From Litchfieldia alkalitelluris (GTDB lineage Bacteria > Bacillota > Bacilli > Bacillales > Bacillaceae_L): 64,000 bases of DNA. Where the stretch lies: the NCBI RefSeq assembly GCF_002019645.1, contig NZ_KV917374.1, positions 4,104,696 to 4,168,695 of the forward strand. The letters run 5' to 3'. Shown here piece by piece: positions 10,201 to 17,592 of this stretch. Position 1 is the stretch's first letter. Each line of letters opens with the position of its first letter. A program made the position numbers and the translations under genes. The notes beneath the pieces were generated by a model, which was not told where the DNA came from, did not search any database, and saw only the letters and a list, made by a program, of their open reading frames with translations.

Positions 10201-10748
10201 TAATCCTCTGAATCTACGTATTTTTGAAACAAATGGTTCTCAAGATCGTCATAAATCATTTGTAAATCATGAAGCTTTTCTGATAAAACGACTTGATCAT
10301 TTATCGATAATAAATTTGATTTATCTTCAATTAATTCAGGTGTCACACAATATCTCTTAAACTCAGCAACCATTTCCTCTAACTGACCGATAAATCCATT
10401 TTTATCAGCGGCTTTCGAAAACACCTTTAAATCCTGTTTCCGTTGCTCAATGATTTTGCGAATCACCATATTAATTCCAACATTATTTAAATGATATCGA
10501 CTCATTCCACCTGTTTCTTGAAGCACACGCCATGCAAGCCTTGTAAAACTAAATACTTGAGCTCTCATCATTCCGCCCAAATTAGGTGTATTAATTAAGT
10601 CGTATTCTGATTGAAATGTCATTTGATCTGGAACTAAGTAAACAATTGGATCTCCTGTTGGATGCTCAAATAACTTAGTTCGAATTTGTTCAAGACAAAA
10701 CGATGTTTTTCCCGTACCCGCTCGTCCAATGATAAATTGTAATGTCAA
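7245..10748 (-). CDS. addB: ATP-dependent nuclease subunit B
   Basis: Partner of AddA, 1167 residues, the usual size. Walker A GRAGTGKT is at residues 8-15. The inactive helicase core reads Chi. The C-terminal nuclease domain carries IGRIDRVD and LRVIDYKSS near residues 920-945. The iron-sulfur staple is visible as Cys in SCPFSHF (about 795) plus CTFCSFKSVC near 1120-1130, four cysteines in all. The start is TTG at 10748, with GGGAGG 8 nt upstream and the family-typical N-terminus LQFIIGRAGTGKT directly after. First gene of the addBA operon; its promoter must lie in 10749-10950, divergent from the MFS gene. Confidence 0.97.
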   Translation of the reverse strand: MTLQFIIGRAGTGKTSFCLEQIRTKLFEHPTGDPIVYLVPDQMTFQSEYDLINTPNLGGMMRAQVFSFTRLAWRVLQETGGMSRYHLNNVGINMVIRKIIEQRKQDLKVFSKAADKNGFIGQLEEMVAEFKRYCVTPELIEDKSNLLSINDQVVLSEKLHDLQMIYDDLENHLFQKYVDSEDYLRLLAEKIRQSDYIRNAEILIDGFHSFTPQELEVVRELMKYSRKVTLALTVDRCYDEQAPDELSLFRMTGNTYQSIKQMAHDEMVYLEEPIILSEQKRFLNSPDLAHLETFYDTRPNVTFHHKTGITIGQAVNRRAEIEGVAREIRKIVRENIYRYRDIAILVRNAGEYHELIETIFEDYELPFFIDQKRSMLNHPLIELIRSSLEILTGNWRYEAVFRCVKTDLLYPSDLPIHQLREDMDKLENYVLEYGIQGYKWTGKDRLVYRRIRALEGEDLPQSDLEKQYENQINQLREMIVTPLTKLHKRFIKANNGREMCEALYLFLEELEIPVKIENLRSMAEEEGRLTEAREHDQVWNAVLELMDQFVEIMADEKVSLQLFTNMLETGMENMQFALVPPAIDQVLIASLERSRFSNIKCTFIIGANDGVLPARPTEEGVFSQQDRERLIESGLKLSPLSQELLLDENFLIYGALTSASDRLYVSYPLANEEGKSLQPSTIIKRLKQMFHGINEKFLVNEPAELSSQEQVDYLVNPNVSLSYLTSQLQAWKWAYPIHDIWWSTYNHLIMDENWKERSAKVLSSLFYRNETKKLSVELTKELFGENIQASVSRMENFQSCPFSHFANYGLKLKERQIFRLEAPDIGQLFHAALKLISDRLKQLKIDWRDLTADQCEQLSFEAVEMIAPKLQREILLSSNRFYYIKHKLQKVISRASKILSEHAKISGFSPVGLEIDFGKNGPLPSIPFELNNGFKMELIGRIDRVDKAESSKGLLLRVIDYKSSQKSLNLTEVYYGLALQMITYLDVIITHSKDWLGTSATPAGVLYFHVHDPMVNSKSILSDESIDDEIFKSFKMKGLLLGDEESVRLMDQSLDAGHSKVVSAALKKDGSFYTNSSIASVEELGYLKNHVRKVFKQIGNNISDGVIDISPYKLKDRTPCTFCSFKSVCQFDQSIEENDYRNIQHEKKDVILEKIRKGADMFEQSHN

Positions 10749-10951
10749 TATTTCTACCTCCCATTAGCAGCACCCGGCCACTCGAGATCTTTTCGTGTTC
10801 TTTGTGTTTGCTTATCTATTTTACAGGAACCGCCGTTTGAAATCCATTCAACAAACACTGGGAAAGAAGACCAACCTAGGCTAAAAGTTTTTAAGACAAC
10901 ATAAAATCTCCATCATCATTACATAGAAATAACTTAGGTGGTGAAAAATGA

Positions 10952-12085
10952 ATGGCTAGATTAAATTTTGTGGGAATTTTACTTATTATCACTGGGATTT
11001 TCGTAGCTAGTAATATTTACACCTTGATACCAATCTATAGTGAGGTTGCCCAAGGACTTTCTTCATCAAAGGAGCAAATCGTTTGGGGAAGTAGTACATT
11101 TACTATTTCTTATGCGGTTGGACTGCTTTTTTTCGGGCCACTATCTGAACAAATTGGTCGTAAACAAGTGATTGTTTTCGGGCTACTTTTCTCTTGCATA
11201 ACAACAATTTGTGTTGGTTTTTCTTTTAACAGTGGGAGTTTAATTGTGCTTCGGGGAATACAAGGGTTTTCTCTAGGGAGCTTTGCACCCGTAGCGTTTG
11301 CTTACACATTTGAATTATTTGAGAATGAGAAAAAAAGAACTTTAATTTTATCATTAATAAATTGTGGTTTCTTAGTTGCAGGAATTTTGGGTCAGCTAAT
11401 AAGTTCACTTACTACCATTATTTATGGATGGGAAGCTGTTTTTTATTTCTTTTCAGTTGTCTATCTCCTCTTATTTGTATGCAGTTATAAAATCTTTCCT
11501 ATAAAAACAGCTATAACTAACCCCAAAAAGAATATACTCAAGGATTTTACTTCATTATTTTTTAATAAAAATTTACTACATTGTTATGCAATATCATTTA
11601 CCTTACTACTATCATTTATTGCTTTTTATGATAGTTTAGGTCGTACGTTAGGGTCCTCTATCGGGATCGATGATCAGACCCTAATCATCATTCGAAGTAT
11701 TGGGCTAATTGGTACCGTGCTTGCTATTTTCACCGGAAAAATCACCGAAAAGATCGGTCTTAAAAGAACCTTAGTGATCGGAATTTTATTAGGTCTATCT
11801 AGCATTCTTTTATTCCTTTTATTTAGTAAGCATATATTAGTACTTACTCTCGTTTCAATTCCATTTGTGGCGTCCATTTCGTTACTTATACCCGTAGTCA
11901 TTTCTTTAATAGGGAAACTTGCTAAAAAAAATCGAGGTTCGGCAACATCTCTTTACTCATTTACATTATTAGTTGGTGCAAGCTTTGGGCCAATCATCGC
12001 ATCAACCTTTACGTTTATAACTGTCATGACTATTTTACTAGTATTCTTTTTATGCAACCTCTATTTAGCCTTTAAGTTAGAATAA
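10952..12085 (+). CDS. MFS transporter, drug:H+ antiporter type
   Basis: A 377-residue membrane protein with about 12 hydrophobic segments. The loop between helices 2 and 3 has the MFS motif A, GPLSEQIGRKQVI (residues 69-81), and the second half has a related GKITEKIGLKRTLV near 258. The N-terminus GILLIITGIFVASNIYTLIPI resembles the YhjO/Bcr-like efflux group. The start at ATG 10952 follows AGGTGG; an ATG 4 nt earlier is in a frame that stops at once. A B. subtilis MFS gene (yhjO) lies close to addB, so this may be its counterpart. The substrate cannot be told. Its stop is directly followed by a repeat block. Confidence 0.85.
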   Translation: MARLNFVGILLIITGIFVASNIYTLIPIYSEVAQGLSSSKEQIVWGSSTFTISYAVGLLFFGPLSEQIGRKQVIVFGLLFSCITTICVGFSFNSGSLIVLRGIQGFSLGSFAPVAFAYTFELFENEKKRTLILSLINCGFLVAGILGQLISSLTTIIYGWEAVFYFFSVVYLLLFVCSYKIFPIKTAITNPKKNILKDFTSLFFNKNLLHCYAISFTLLLSFIAFYDSLGRTLGSSIGIDDQTLIIIRSIGLIGTVLAIFTGKITEKIGLKRTLVIGILLGLSSILLFLLFSKHILVLTLVSIPFVASISLLIPVVISLIGKLAKKNRGSATSLYSFTLLVGASFGPIIASTFTFITVMTILLVFFLCNLYLAFKLE

Positions 12086-12500
12086 GGTAGACTTCCATGC
12101 TAAAAAATTCGTACCATGGAGAATGAAAAGTTGTTCACTTAGTGTGGATGAGCGGAGAGTCACCTGACTCCTGCGGGATCTAGCGGTCTCGTGAGCCCCC
12201 GCAGGAGCGCAAAAAGCGACGGGAAGCTCACGGACCACCCCGCGGAAAGCAAGTGGATCGCAGCTCATGGAACTCACTAACCTTGGTTATTTTCAGGGTA
12301 GACATCTATGCTAATTAAAATTAGCACCATGGAGTATGAAAAACTATACTTAGCTTAGTGTCTAGCTCCAGGCGCTATCGGCTCGGGGTCATAAGTTAAT
12401 CCATCTAGAAGGTTAAAGAGCAACCTTCCAGCCGGCTTGCCTTATGCCTGTCGCCGATGAACGAGCGCCTTCCGCATTTCTTTTTTCAGGGTAGACATGG
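12086..12500. repeat. Composite intergenic repeat: linker - module A - linker - module B
   Basis: The block begins at the base after the MFS stop. It holds a linker (GGTAGACNTCCATGC...CCATGGAG.ATGAAAA), a GC-rich module A at about 12137-12275 (CTCCTGCGGGATC, TCTCGTGAGCCCCCGCAGGAG, CACCCCGCGGAAAGC), a second linker with the palindrome TGCTAATTAAAATTAGCA, and module B at about 12356-12480 (TGTCTAGCTCCAGGCGC ... GAACGAGCGCCTTCCGC) with an internal AGAAGGTT/AACCTTCT hairpin. Sister copies are at 28118-28325, 39060-40466 and 45374-45912. No gene is visible in it. Confidence 0.93.
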
Positions 12501-12520
12501 AAACCCCTGTGAAATAAATG

Positions 12521-12553
12521 AAGTAGGCGCTTAAGTGATATATGCGCCTACTT
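12521..12553 (-). terminator. Terminator of the GNAT gene
   Basis: AAGTAGGCGC/GCGCCTACTT is a perfect 10-bp stem, 5 nt past the GNAT stop, with a T-rich tail on the - strand. Confidence 0.85.
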
Positions 12554-12557
12554 CTGT

Positions 12558-13097
12558 TTATTTGTTCCATTCAGTTCTTAGTATTCCATACAAATGCATA
12601 TCATATCTCTTTCCATCGCGTTCTAGAAACTCACGGTATGTACCTTCTTTTTTAAAGCCTAGCTTTTCGTAAAGAGCCATAGCTGGATGATTATAGTCGA
12701 ACACTGTTAACTGCAATCGATAAAGATTTAGCTCATGAAAAGCATAACAAAGAGCTAGATTAAGTGCTTCCCTTCCGTATCCCTTGCCTCTGTTTGCTTT
12801 TTCACCAATCGCCACAGCCAACCATGCAGTGCGATGGTTCCACAAAACCCCATTCAAATCAATAAATCCTAGAATTTTGTTTGTTTTCATTTCTCTTACT
12901 GCAAATGTAAAGTCTCTATCATTCTTCTGCTCCACCCATGCTGTGAAATCTTCTTCACGTTTTGGAAAAGCAGGAATGGCATCAAGATGACGCAAGAAAT
13001 CATAATCTTTATACCAGGAAGTAATCGCTTCTTTATCAAACTCTCTAACTCGATCTAATTTGACTTGTTCACCTTCTAAAAAACTCACTGATAGCAT
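12558..13097 (-). CDS. GNAT N-acetyltransferase, RimJ/RimL-like
   Basis: A 179-residue GNAT enzyme. The acetyl-CoA pyrophosphate loop is IGEKANRGKGYGREAL (around residues 96-111; R/QxxGxG/A pattern), followed by LNLYRLQLTVFDYNHPAMALYEKLGFKKEGTYRE, which is motif B of the RimJ/RimL branch (acetylation of amino groups on proteins or small molecules). The start has AAAGGGG 7 nt upstream. It stands alone with its own terminator. The substrate is not identifiable from sequence. Confidence 0.88.
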   Translation of the reverse strand: MLSVSFLEGEQVKLDRVREFDKEAITSWYKDYDFLRHLDAIPAFPKREEDFTAWVEQKNDRDFTFAVREMKTNKILGFIDLNGVLWNHRTAWLAVAIGEKANRGKGYGREALNLALCYAFHELNLYRLQLTVFDYNHPAMALYEKLGFKKEGTYREFLERDGKRYDMHLYGILRTEWNK

Positions 13098-13175
13098 TAA
13101 TACACCCCTTTTTAGACTTGAACCTAGCTTGGACCACTGCGACTCCCACTATCTTTGAAATCATGCTGATCTTTC

Positions 13176-13739
13176 CTAAACGTTCACTTTTGAATGAAAC
13201 TCACTATAATGATTCAAGTAGAAATCTGCACCTTGTCCGGGATTTTGAAACAAACATGTCTTCAGTCCAATCTTTTGAGCAGGGATAATATCAAGCATCC
13301 TATCACCGATTGCTAAATCAAGATGATGCCTTTTGTGAAGATAAGCATAAGAAGCTGGGTCTGGTTTTCTTGGAAACCCATCATCTCCTGCTACAATTTC
13401 TACAAAGTATTTTTCCAGATTATAATAATTCAACAAATCTATCACTGCTTTTCTTGGTTTATGGGTCATAATGACATTCTTTTCCGCATATGAAAGGACT
13501 TTCTCTACATTTGCAAATGGCTTAATTTCTTCTAGTCCTACCGATTTTTCTAGTTCGTAAAAATAGGAGATTTGTTCATCTGAGAAATTAAAATGCCTCG
13601 TTGCATGTGAAAAAGAAACCTTCAATTCCTTATAAATTTCTTCTCGAGCATAACCATCTGAAAGAATTTTACTAAATAAATCGGTAAAAACGGGATATGT
13701 ATCAAAAAGTGTTCCATCAAAATCCCAAAGAATATTCAA
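13176..13739 (-). CDS. HAD-IA phosphatase, phosphoglycolate-phosphatase-like
   Basis: A 187-residue haloacid-dehalogenase hydrolase. Motif I WDFDGTLFDT (residues 5-14) supplies the nucleophilic Asp. Motif II is VIMTHKPRKAVIDLL near residue 85; the usual Ser/Thr is present. Motif III/IV is FPRKPDPASYAYL then LAIGDRMLDIIPAQKIGLKTC near 140-160. The short alpha-helical cap after motif I marks subfamily IA. The start is TTG at 13739, with AGGGAG upstream. Substrate probably a small phosphate ester; the exact one cannot be told. The gene at 14057-13752 ends 12 bp upstream, so the two may be co-transcribed. Confidence 0.85.
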   Translation of the reverse strand: MNILWDFDGTLFDTYPVFTDLFSKILSDGYAREEIYKELKVSFSHATRHFNFSDEQISYFYELEKSVGLEEIKPFANVEKVLSYAEKNVIMTHKPRKAVIDLLNYYNLEKYFVEIVAGDDGFPRKPDPASYAYLHKRHHLDLAIGDRMLDIIPAQKIGLKTCLFQNPGQGADFYLNHYSEFHSKVNV

Positions 13740-13751
13740 CTATAACACTCC

Positions 13752-14057
13752 CTATAAAAGTTGTTTTTTCTCACCCATAACAAAATAAAAGCCAGCAGAT
13801 TTTATATCCTCAATAATATTAAACAGTCCTTCTTCTTCTAGTTTCGAAAAAAGAAGTGTGGGTTGGTCAATCGAGAAAGCAAGCATTTCATCTTTAAGTA
13901 GACCAGTAATCCGTATATCATCTAGTTGCGTGAAAAGCTCTTCGTCAGCAAACACTCCAATCGCAACTTCATAAGAAATCGCAGTCGACTCCGATCCATC
14001 CAACTCGATTTCCTCTGATTTCAAATACCAAAAATCAAACATCACTTGTTGCTTCAT
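13752..14057 (-). CDS. Conserved small acidic protein of unknown function
   Basis: A 101-residue protein I do not recognise. It is acidic (net negative, many Glu/Asp), without membrane segments or cysteine clusters. The N-terminal half (MFDFWYLKSEEIEL...SYEVAIGVF) looks like beta strands. I take ATG 14057 as start: GGAG lies 8 nt before it, while the longer frame up to 14132 has no ribosome binding site. It lies 12 bp before the HAD phosphatase gene, so a shared transcript is likely. Confidence 0.65.
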   Translation of the reverse strand: MKQQVMFDFWYLKSEEIELDGSESTAISYEVAIGVFADEELFTQLDDIRITGLLKDEMLAFSIDQPTLLFSKLEEEGLFNIIEDIKSAGFYFVMGEKKQLL

Positions 14058-14118
14058 TAGGACAGCTCCATTCATTTGTTTTGTTTTTTTTACTATATCA
14101 TAATTTCCCACAGAAAAA

Positions 14119-14140
14119 CCCTCACAGAACAAGGTGAGAG
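14119..14140 (-). terminator. Terminator behind the XRE/membrane gene pair
   Basis: CTCAC (14121-14125) and GTGAG (14134-14138) form a short stem flanked by CC/GG pairs and followed by TTTTT on the - strand, just after the stop at 14151. Confidence 0.7.
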
Positions 14141-14150
14141 TTTTTACGTA

Positions 14151-14627
14151 TTATATCCTAGATTGTCGATGCCAAGATGTTGCATAAGCAAACACTTGAA
14201 TCAATGGTAATAAAAGAAAGAGAAGTATTGGATAATAAGGCATTTGTTCAGAGATAAACGGATAAATACACAATAAGCCCGTAATAACCGGACAGGCGAT
14301 CCATAAACTAATGTAGGACGCTCTACATGCTTGAGCTGTAATATACTTTTCTCGTTCATCAGCTTCTTCTAGTTCGACCGGTAAAAACAATGCCTTTTTC
14401 CAAGATTGGAATTTTTGTTTTTTTGCATAATGGAGAAACACTGAGATTATTCCGCCTATAACAATAAATGTGAAGATTGGTAGTAATGGAATTGTTACCT
14501 CCCATGAAGACTGTTGGCTTTTTACAATATCAGCAAAATCCGCATAAGCTAAATAAAACACAGACATCACCCAGCCAAACAAAATGATTAACACTGTTGT
14601 TCCCAGTATACTTCTAAACATGTTCAT
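14151..14627 (-). CDS. Four-helix membrane protein partnered with an XRE regulator
   Basis: A 158-residue protein with four clear hydrophobic segments (about residues 7-28, 45-66, 105-122 and 130-150) and a charged loop KKALFLPVELEEADEREKY between the second and third. Its start ATG overlaps the XRE regulator stop by 4 nt (ATGA), so the two are translated together. Pairs of a small XRE repressor and a DUF2178/DUF3796-like membrane protein are common in Firmicutes; the membrane protein's role is unknown. I see no transport or catalytic motif. Confidence 0.75.
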   Translation of the reverse strand: MNMFRSILGTTVLIILFGWVMSVFYLAYADFADIVKSQQSSWEVTIPLLPIFTFIVIGGIISVFLHYAKKQKFQSWKKALFLPVELEEADEREKYITAQACRASYISLWIACPVITGLLCIYPFISEQMPYYPILLFLLLPLIQVFAYATSWHRQSRI

Positions 14628-14830
14628 TCAACCTCCTCCATTGTAAAAATTTCTTCAATTGGTAAATGAAAGGTTTGTGCGATCTTCATGGCCAGTAGTA
14701 AAGAAGGTACATAGCTTCCTTTTTCTAAGGCGACGATTGTTTGCCTTGTTACTCCAATCTTCTCAGCAAGGTCATTTTGAGTAAAATGATGTTTTGCACG
14801 TAGTTCTTTTACTCGGTTTGTCAAATTCAT
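14624..14830 (-). CDS. XRE-family (Cro/CI-type) transcriptional regulator
   Basis: A 68-residue protein that is a single helix-turn-helix domain: NRVKELRAKHHFTQNDLAEKIGVTRQTIVALEKGSYVPSL covers residues 5-45, with the recognition helix at VTRQTIVALE. The C-terminus IEEIFTMEE is the usual YozG/SinR-small-type end. GGAAGG is 9 nt before the ATG. The promoter of this gene overlaps a perfect 13-bp inverted repeat (14867-14905), so negative autoregulation is very likely. It heads a two-gene operon with the membrane protein. Confidence 0.93.
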   Translation of the reverse strand: MNLTNRVKELRAKHHFTQNDLAEKIGVTRQTIVALEKGSYVPSLLLAMKIAQTFHLPIEEIFTMEEVE

Positions 14831-14864
14831 TTATAGCAACCTTCCATTATTTTCTAATAACTCA

Positions 14865-14905
14865 ATTGTAAAGTTAACTATACATAATGTCAAGTTAACT
14901 TTACA
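14865..14905 (-). promoter_or_regulatory. Consensus promoter overlapped by a perfect operator palindrome
   Basis: On the - strand TTGACA (14893-14888) is 17 bp from TACAAT (14870-14865), close to ideal for the housekeeping sigma factor. TGTAAAGTTAACT (14867-14879) and AGTTAACTTTACA (14893-14905) are perfect 13-bp inverted arms with a 13-bp spacer. Each arm also holds the 8-bp palindrome AGTTAACT. One arm covers the -10 and the other abuts the -35, so a bound repressor dimer pair would block the promoter. The XRE protein encoded 35 bp downstream is the obvious candidate. Confidence 0.85.
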
Positions 14906-14936
14906 TCATTTTTTGCAAAAAACTCCTATTAAGGAG

Positions 14937-15380
14937 TTATAAAGTAAATTGAGCTAACTGCTCTCCCCATGGAGCAATTTCGGTTTCAGTGAAACCGGCC
15001 TTTTTATAGGTGAATTTAGCACCAATATTATTCGGGTGATACCCAATCATGATTAAAGGGATATTATTTGAATGATGTTTTCTTATATGTTCAATTATTA
15101 AACGGACGGACTGAGTACCTAATCCATTCCCCTGGTGATTTTCATCGATCATCAATCGATAAACCCAATAGTTTCCATCATCTGGGTCAATGCCAAACAT
15201 GCAAAAACCAACCATTTGCTTTTCTAAATAAATACCAAACGTATAAAAATTGTCTAGAAATTTGGACTCCGCAATTGAATAGAGATTACTAGCCATAAAT
15301 GATCGTTGATCTTCCTTTACTTTTAATTCAATCGCTTCTTCCCAATTATCTTTAGTGATTGCTGCTAATGAAATGTTCAA
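14937..15380 (-). CDS. GNAT acetyltransferase, spermidine acetyltransferase (BltD)-like
   Basis: A 147-residue GNAT protein. VGFCMFGIDPDDGNYWVYRLMIDENHQGNGLGTQSV carries the central strands and the CoA loop (QGNGLG near residues 82-87). IMIGYHPNNIGAKFTYKKAGFTETEI is the motif B region. The layout and the acidic DPDDG insert resemble the BltD/PaiA-type polyamine acetyltransferases of Bacillus, so polyamines are a reasonable guess. The start is TTG at 15380, with AGAGGTG upstream. It lies 10 bp after the YdcF-like gene, on the same strand. Confidence 0.8.
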   Translation of the reverse strand: MNISLAAITKDNWEEAIELKVKEDQRSFMASNLYSIAESKFLDNFYTFGIYLEKQMVGFCMFGIDPDDGNYWVYRLMIDENHQGNGLGTQSVRLIIEHIRKHHSNNIPLIMIGYHPNNIGAKFTYKKAGFTETEIAPWGEQLAQFTL

Positions 15381-15390
15381 CGCTACACCT

Positions 15391-15981
15391 CTATGTAAGA
15401 TATTTTAATAAATAGTATTTCGTTAGAGCTAAATATTCTCGAATATATGATTTTGGTATCGCAATTTTAGGAGTTTTAGCAGGAATTCCGACGAGTTCTA
15501 AGTCATAATCACTTCCGATCAGTTTTGCTCTAAAAAGATGGTAATCATTTGTTACTACTACTCCTGTTTTCATACCAACTGTGAGTAAATCTTTTGAAAA
15601 CATAATGTTTTCGTTCGTTGATGTTGATTGGTCTTCGATAAGAATTCTTGACTCATTAATTCCGCTTTTTACAAGTTCCCTTTTTATTGATTCTGCCTCT
15701 GAAATATCCTCCCCATTTCCCTGACCACCTGATGCGACAGCAATGGTTTTCGGATTATTTTTCAAGTACTTTTCAGCCGCATCAATGCGATATTGCAAGG
15801 AGAGAGACGGCGTAGTTCCTTTCACTCGCGCACCTAAAATAATCATGTAATCTGCATTCTTAGGGATTTCTTGTTTTGTGGCAATATACATATTAAATTG
15901 CAAATACACAACATATAAAAGACCTAGTGAGACAAGACAAAGGAGAACTGTAAGAAGTTTTTTGTTTTGTTTCCATTTCAA
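15391..15981 (-). CDS. YdcF/SanA-like DUF218 membrane-anchored protein
   Basis: About 196 residues: one N-terminal membrane helix (KKLLTVLLCLVSLGLLYVVYL) and a DUF218 domain. The conserved parts are ADYMIILGARVKG, the IAVASGGQGNGEDISEAESIKREL segment, STSTNENIMFS and VVVTNDYHLFRAKLI. DUF218 proteins such as SanA and ElyC affect envelope integrity; the reaction is not settled. I use TTG at 15981 (GGAG 11 nt upstream, short N-terminus before the helix). A longer version with ATG at 16110 would add about 43 basic residues and lacks a good binding site, so the start is uncertain. Confidence 0.75.
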   Translation of the reverse strand: MKWKQNKKLLTVLLCLVSLGLLYVVYLQFNMYIATKQEIPKNADYMIILGARVKGTTPSLSLQYRIDAAEKYLKNNPKTIAVASGGQGNGEDISEAESIKRELVKSGINESRILIEDQSTSTNENIMFSKDLLTVGMKTGVVVTNDYHLFRAKLIGSDYDLELVGIPAKTPKIAIPKSYIREYLALTKYYLLKYLT

Positions 15982-16144
15982 TTTAAAAACAGCTCCAATT
16001 AGAAAAATTTGTAACCTCCAAAAGTATTCGACATGATTTTTATAAAACCTTTTTTGAGGAGAGGAATAACCAAAACAAATAATAACTATTTTAAATTTAA
16101 CTATTTTCATTTACACTATGTTAAAAAATACATTAGGAGCTATC

Positions 16145-16609
16145 ATGGAAATTCAAACAAAAAGATTAACGATTATCCCATGCTCACACCAGAGTTTATC
16201 ATCATTAAACATTGACAGACAGGAAGTGCACAACCACATCCTAGATTATTTGAATCAACTTGAACAAGATCCAACTTTATTAGGTTGGGGTGTATGGTTT
16301 GTTATTGATAAAAATAACAACGTAATTGGGGATATTGGATTTAAGGGTAAGCCAGATTTAAATGGATGTATTGAAGTTGGTTACGGTTTTAAGCAAGAGT
16401 TCCATAATCAAGGTTTTGCTACTGAATCTGTAAAAGAGCTCCTTCAATGGGCATTTTCATGTAATTCAGTAACAACCATTAAAGCCGAATGCCGAAATGA
16501 TAATATAGGTTCCATTAGAGTCCTAGAAAAACTCGGAATGCAAGGTATAAAATCTGATGGAACAATGTTAAAGTGGCGTCTTCCAAGACCAATCAAAAAA
16601 ATGTGTTAA
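16145..16609 (+). CDS. GNAT N-acetyltransferase
   Basis: A 154-residue GNAT of the RimJ/RimL branch. MEIQTKRLTIIPCS is the typical first strand, IGDIGFKGKPDLNGCIEVGYGFKQEFHNQGFATESV carries the CoA loop (NQGFAT in place of the common QGxGxG), and ECRNDNIGSIRVLEKLGM is motif B. I take ATG 16145 because AGGAG precedes it by 6 nt; an upstream ATG at 16118 has no such site. It is divergent from the YdcF-like gene. Substrate unknown. Confidence 0.85.
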   Translation: MEIQTKRLTIIPCSHQSLSSLNIDRQEVHNHILDYLNQLEQDPTLLGWGVWFVIDKNNNVIGDIGFKGKPDLNGCIEVGYGFKQEFHNQGFATESVKELLQWAFSCNSVTTIKAECRNDNIGSIRVLEKLGMQGIKSDGTMLKWRLPRPIKKMC

Positions 16610-16686
16610 TGCAAGGCATCGTGCCTTTTTATTGCATGAAGACTTTCACCAAAGGAAACCCTACCATTAGGAGGTGACTTAACCTA

Positions 16687-17382
16687 ATGGATATCATGGA
16701 ACTAATTCTTAGAGTAGCCCTTACTTTCATAACCTTGCTAGCACTCACCAGGATTATGGGAAGAAAGGAACTTAGTCAATTAACCTTTTTTAACTTTGTA
16801 TCAGGTATTACGATTGGGTCCATTTCTGCCAATTTAATTTCAAATAGTAATTTTAGTATTCGTAATGGCATCATAGCATTAGCTGGTTGGACCATATTCA
16901 CCGTTGCAATGGGCTTTCTTAATATTAAATCCAAAAAGATTAGAACGCTGGTAGAAGGACAACCAGTTATTGTTGTAAAAGACGGAAAAATTATGGAAGA
17001 TGCTCTTAAGCGATTAAGGCTCGATGTAGATGCCTTAAGTGCATTATTAAGACAAAAAAATGTGTTCTCTATGGCTGATGTAAACTATGCTATCCTTGAG
17101 ACAGATGGCAAACTTTCAGTAATGAAAAAAGAGGATAAACAATCTGTCACAAAATCAGACATGAGTATTCAAAAAAATCAGGTAAATCTTTACCCTACTT
17201 CCACCGAGGTTATAACTGATGGTAAGATCGTTTCCTCGAATCTTTCAAAACTTAATTTAACTGAAGACTGGCTGGAAGAAAAAGTGAAACAATCTGGATT
17301 AACTGTATCTGATGTTTTTTATGCTGAGATTCAAAAAGACGGATCAATTTATATTGACGCTCGTGATGATTTATTACATTAG
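16687..17382 (+). CDS. DUF421 membrane protein, YetF/YdfR family
   Basis: A 231-residue protein. The N-terminal part has three membrane helices with the family signature ALTRIMGRKELSQLTFFNFVSGITIGSISANL (residues 20-55). It is followed by the DUF421 soluble domain (LVEGQPVIVVKDGKI, LRLDVDALSALLRQKNVFSMADVNYAILETDGKLSV). Members in Bacillus are spore- or stress-associated; the molecular role is unknown. GGAGGTG precedes the ATG. Its stop codon is unusual: TAG uses the first G of an inserted miniature transposon (17382), while the duplicated target site after the element shows that the original stop was TAA in the same place. Confidence 0.88.
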   Translation: MDIMELILRVALTFITLLALTRIMGRKELSQLTFFNFVSGITIGSISANLISNSNFSIRNGIIALAGWTIFTVAMGFLNIKSKKIRTLVEGQPVIVVKDGKIMEDALKRLRLDVDALSALLRQKNVFSMADVNYAILETDGKLSVMKKEDKQSVTKSDMSIQKNQVNLYPTSTEVITDGKIVSSNLSKLNLTEDWLEEKVKQSGLTVSDVFYAEIQKDGSIYIDARDDLLH

Positions 17383-17544
17383 GCTATTTTCGTAAACTTT
17401 GTTGCTTTTAAACCGTCCTATTTAACACTATGAAATAAGTGAAGTGTCGTCTTTTCTTAAGTGATGCTAAACCAAGTATTGTACAATAACAGCTATTTAT
17501 TCTCTACTATGGTTCGGATAGCAACAATCTTTCAGAAAAGAGCC
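17382..17544. mobile_element. Miniature transposon (MITE), copy 1, with 8-bp target duplication
   Basis: A 163-bp element. Left end GGCTATTTTCGTAAACTTTG; right end, read inward, GGCTCTTTTCTGAAAGATTG; 20 of the first 25 positions match. It is flanked by TTACATTA at 17374-17381 and TTACATTA at 17545-17552, a perfect 8-bp target-site duplication. It encodes nothing. Related copies are at 21690-21846, 58178-58318 and 60454-60613. The GGCTCTTT-type ends and 8-bp duplications are like the ISL3 family, so an ISL3-type transposase elsewhere in the genome may have moved it (inference). Confidence 0.9.
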
Positions 17545-17552
17545 TTACATTA

Positions 17553-17590
17553 AAATAAGTTAGTACCAGTTTGACTGGTGCTAACTTATT
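17553..17590. terminator. Terminator of the acyl-CoA ligase gene
   Basis: AATAAGTTAG(T)ACCAG and CTGGT(G)CTAACTTATT form a 15-bp stem with one mismatch and a 5-nt loop, with T-runs on both sides. It stands 3 bp behind the ligase stop on the - strand. Confidence 0.9.
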
Positions 17591-17592
17591 TT

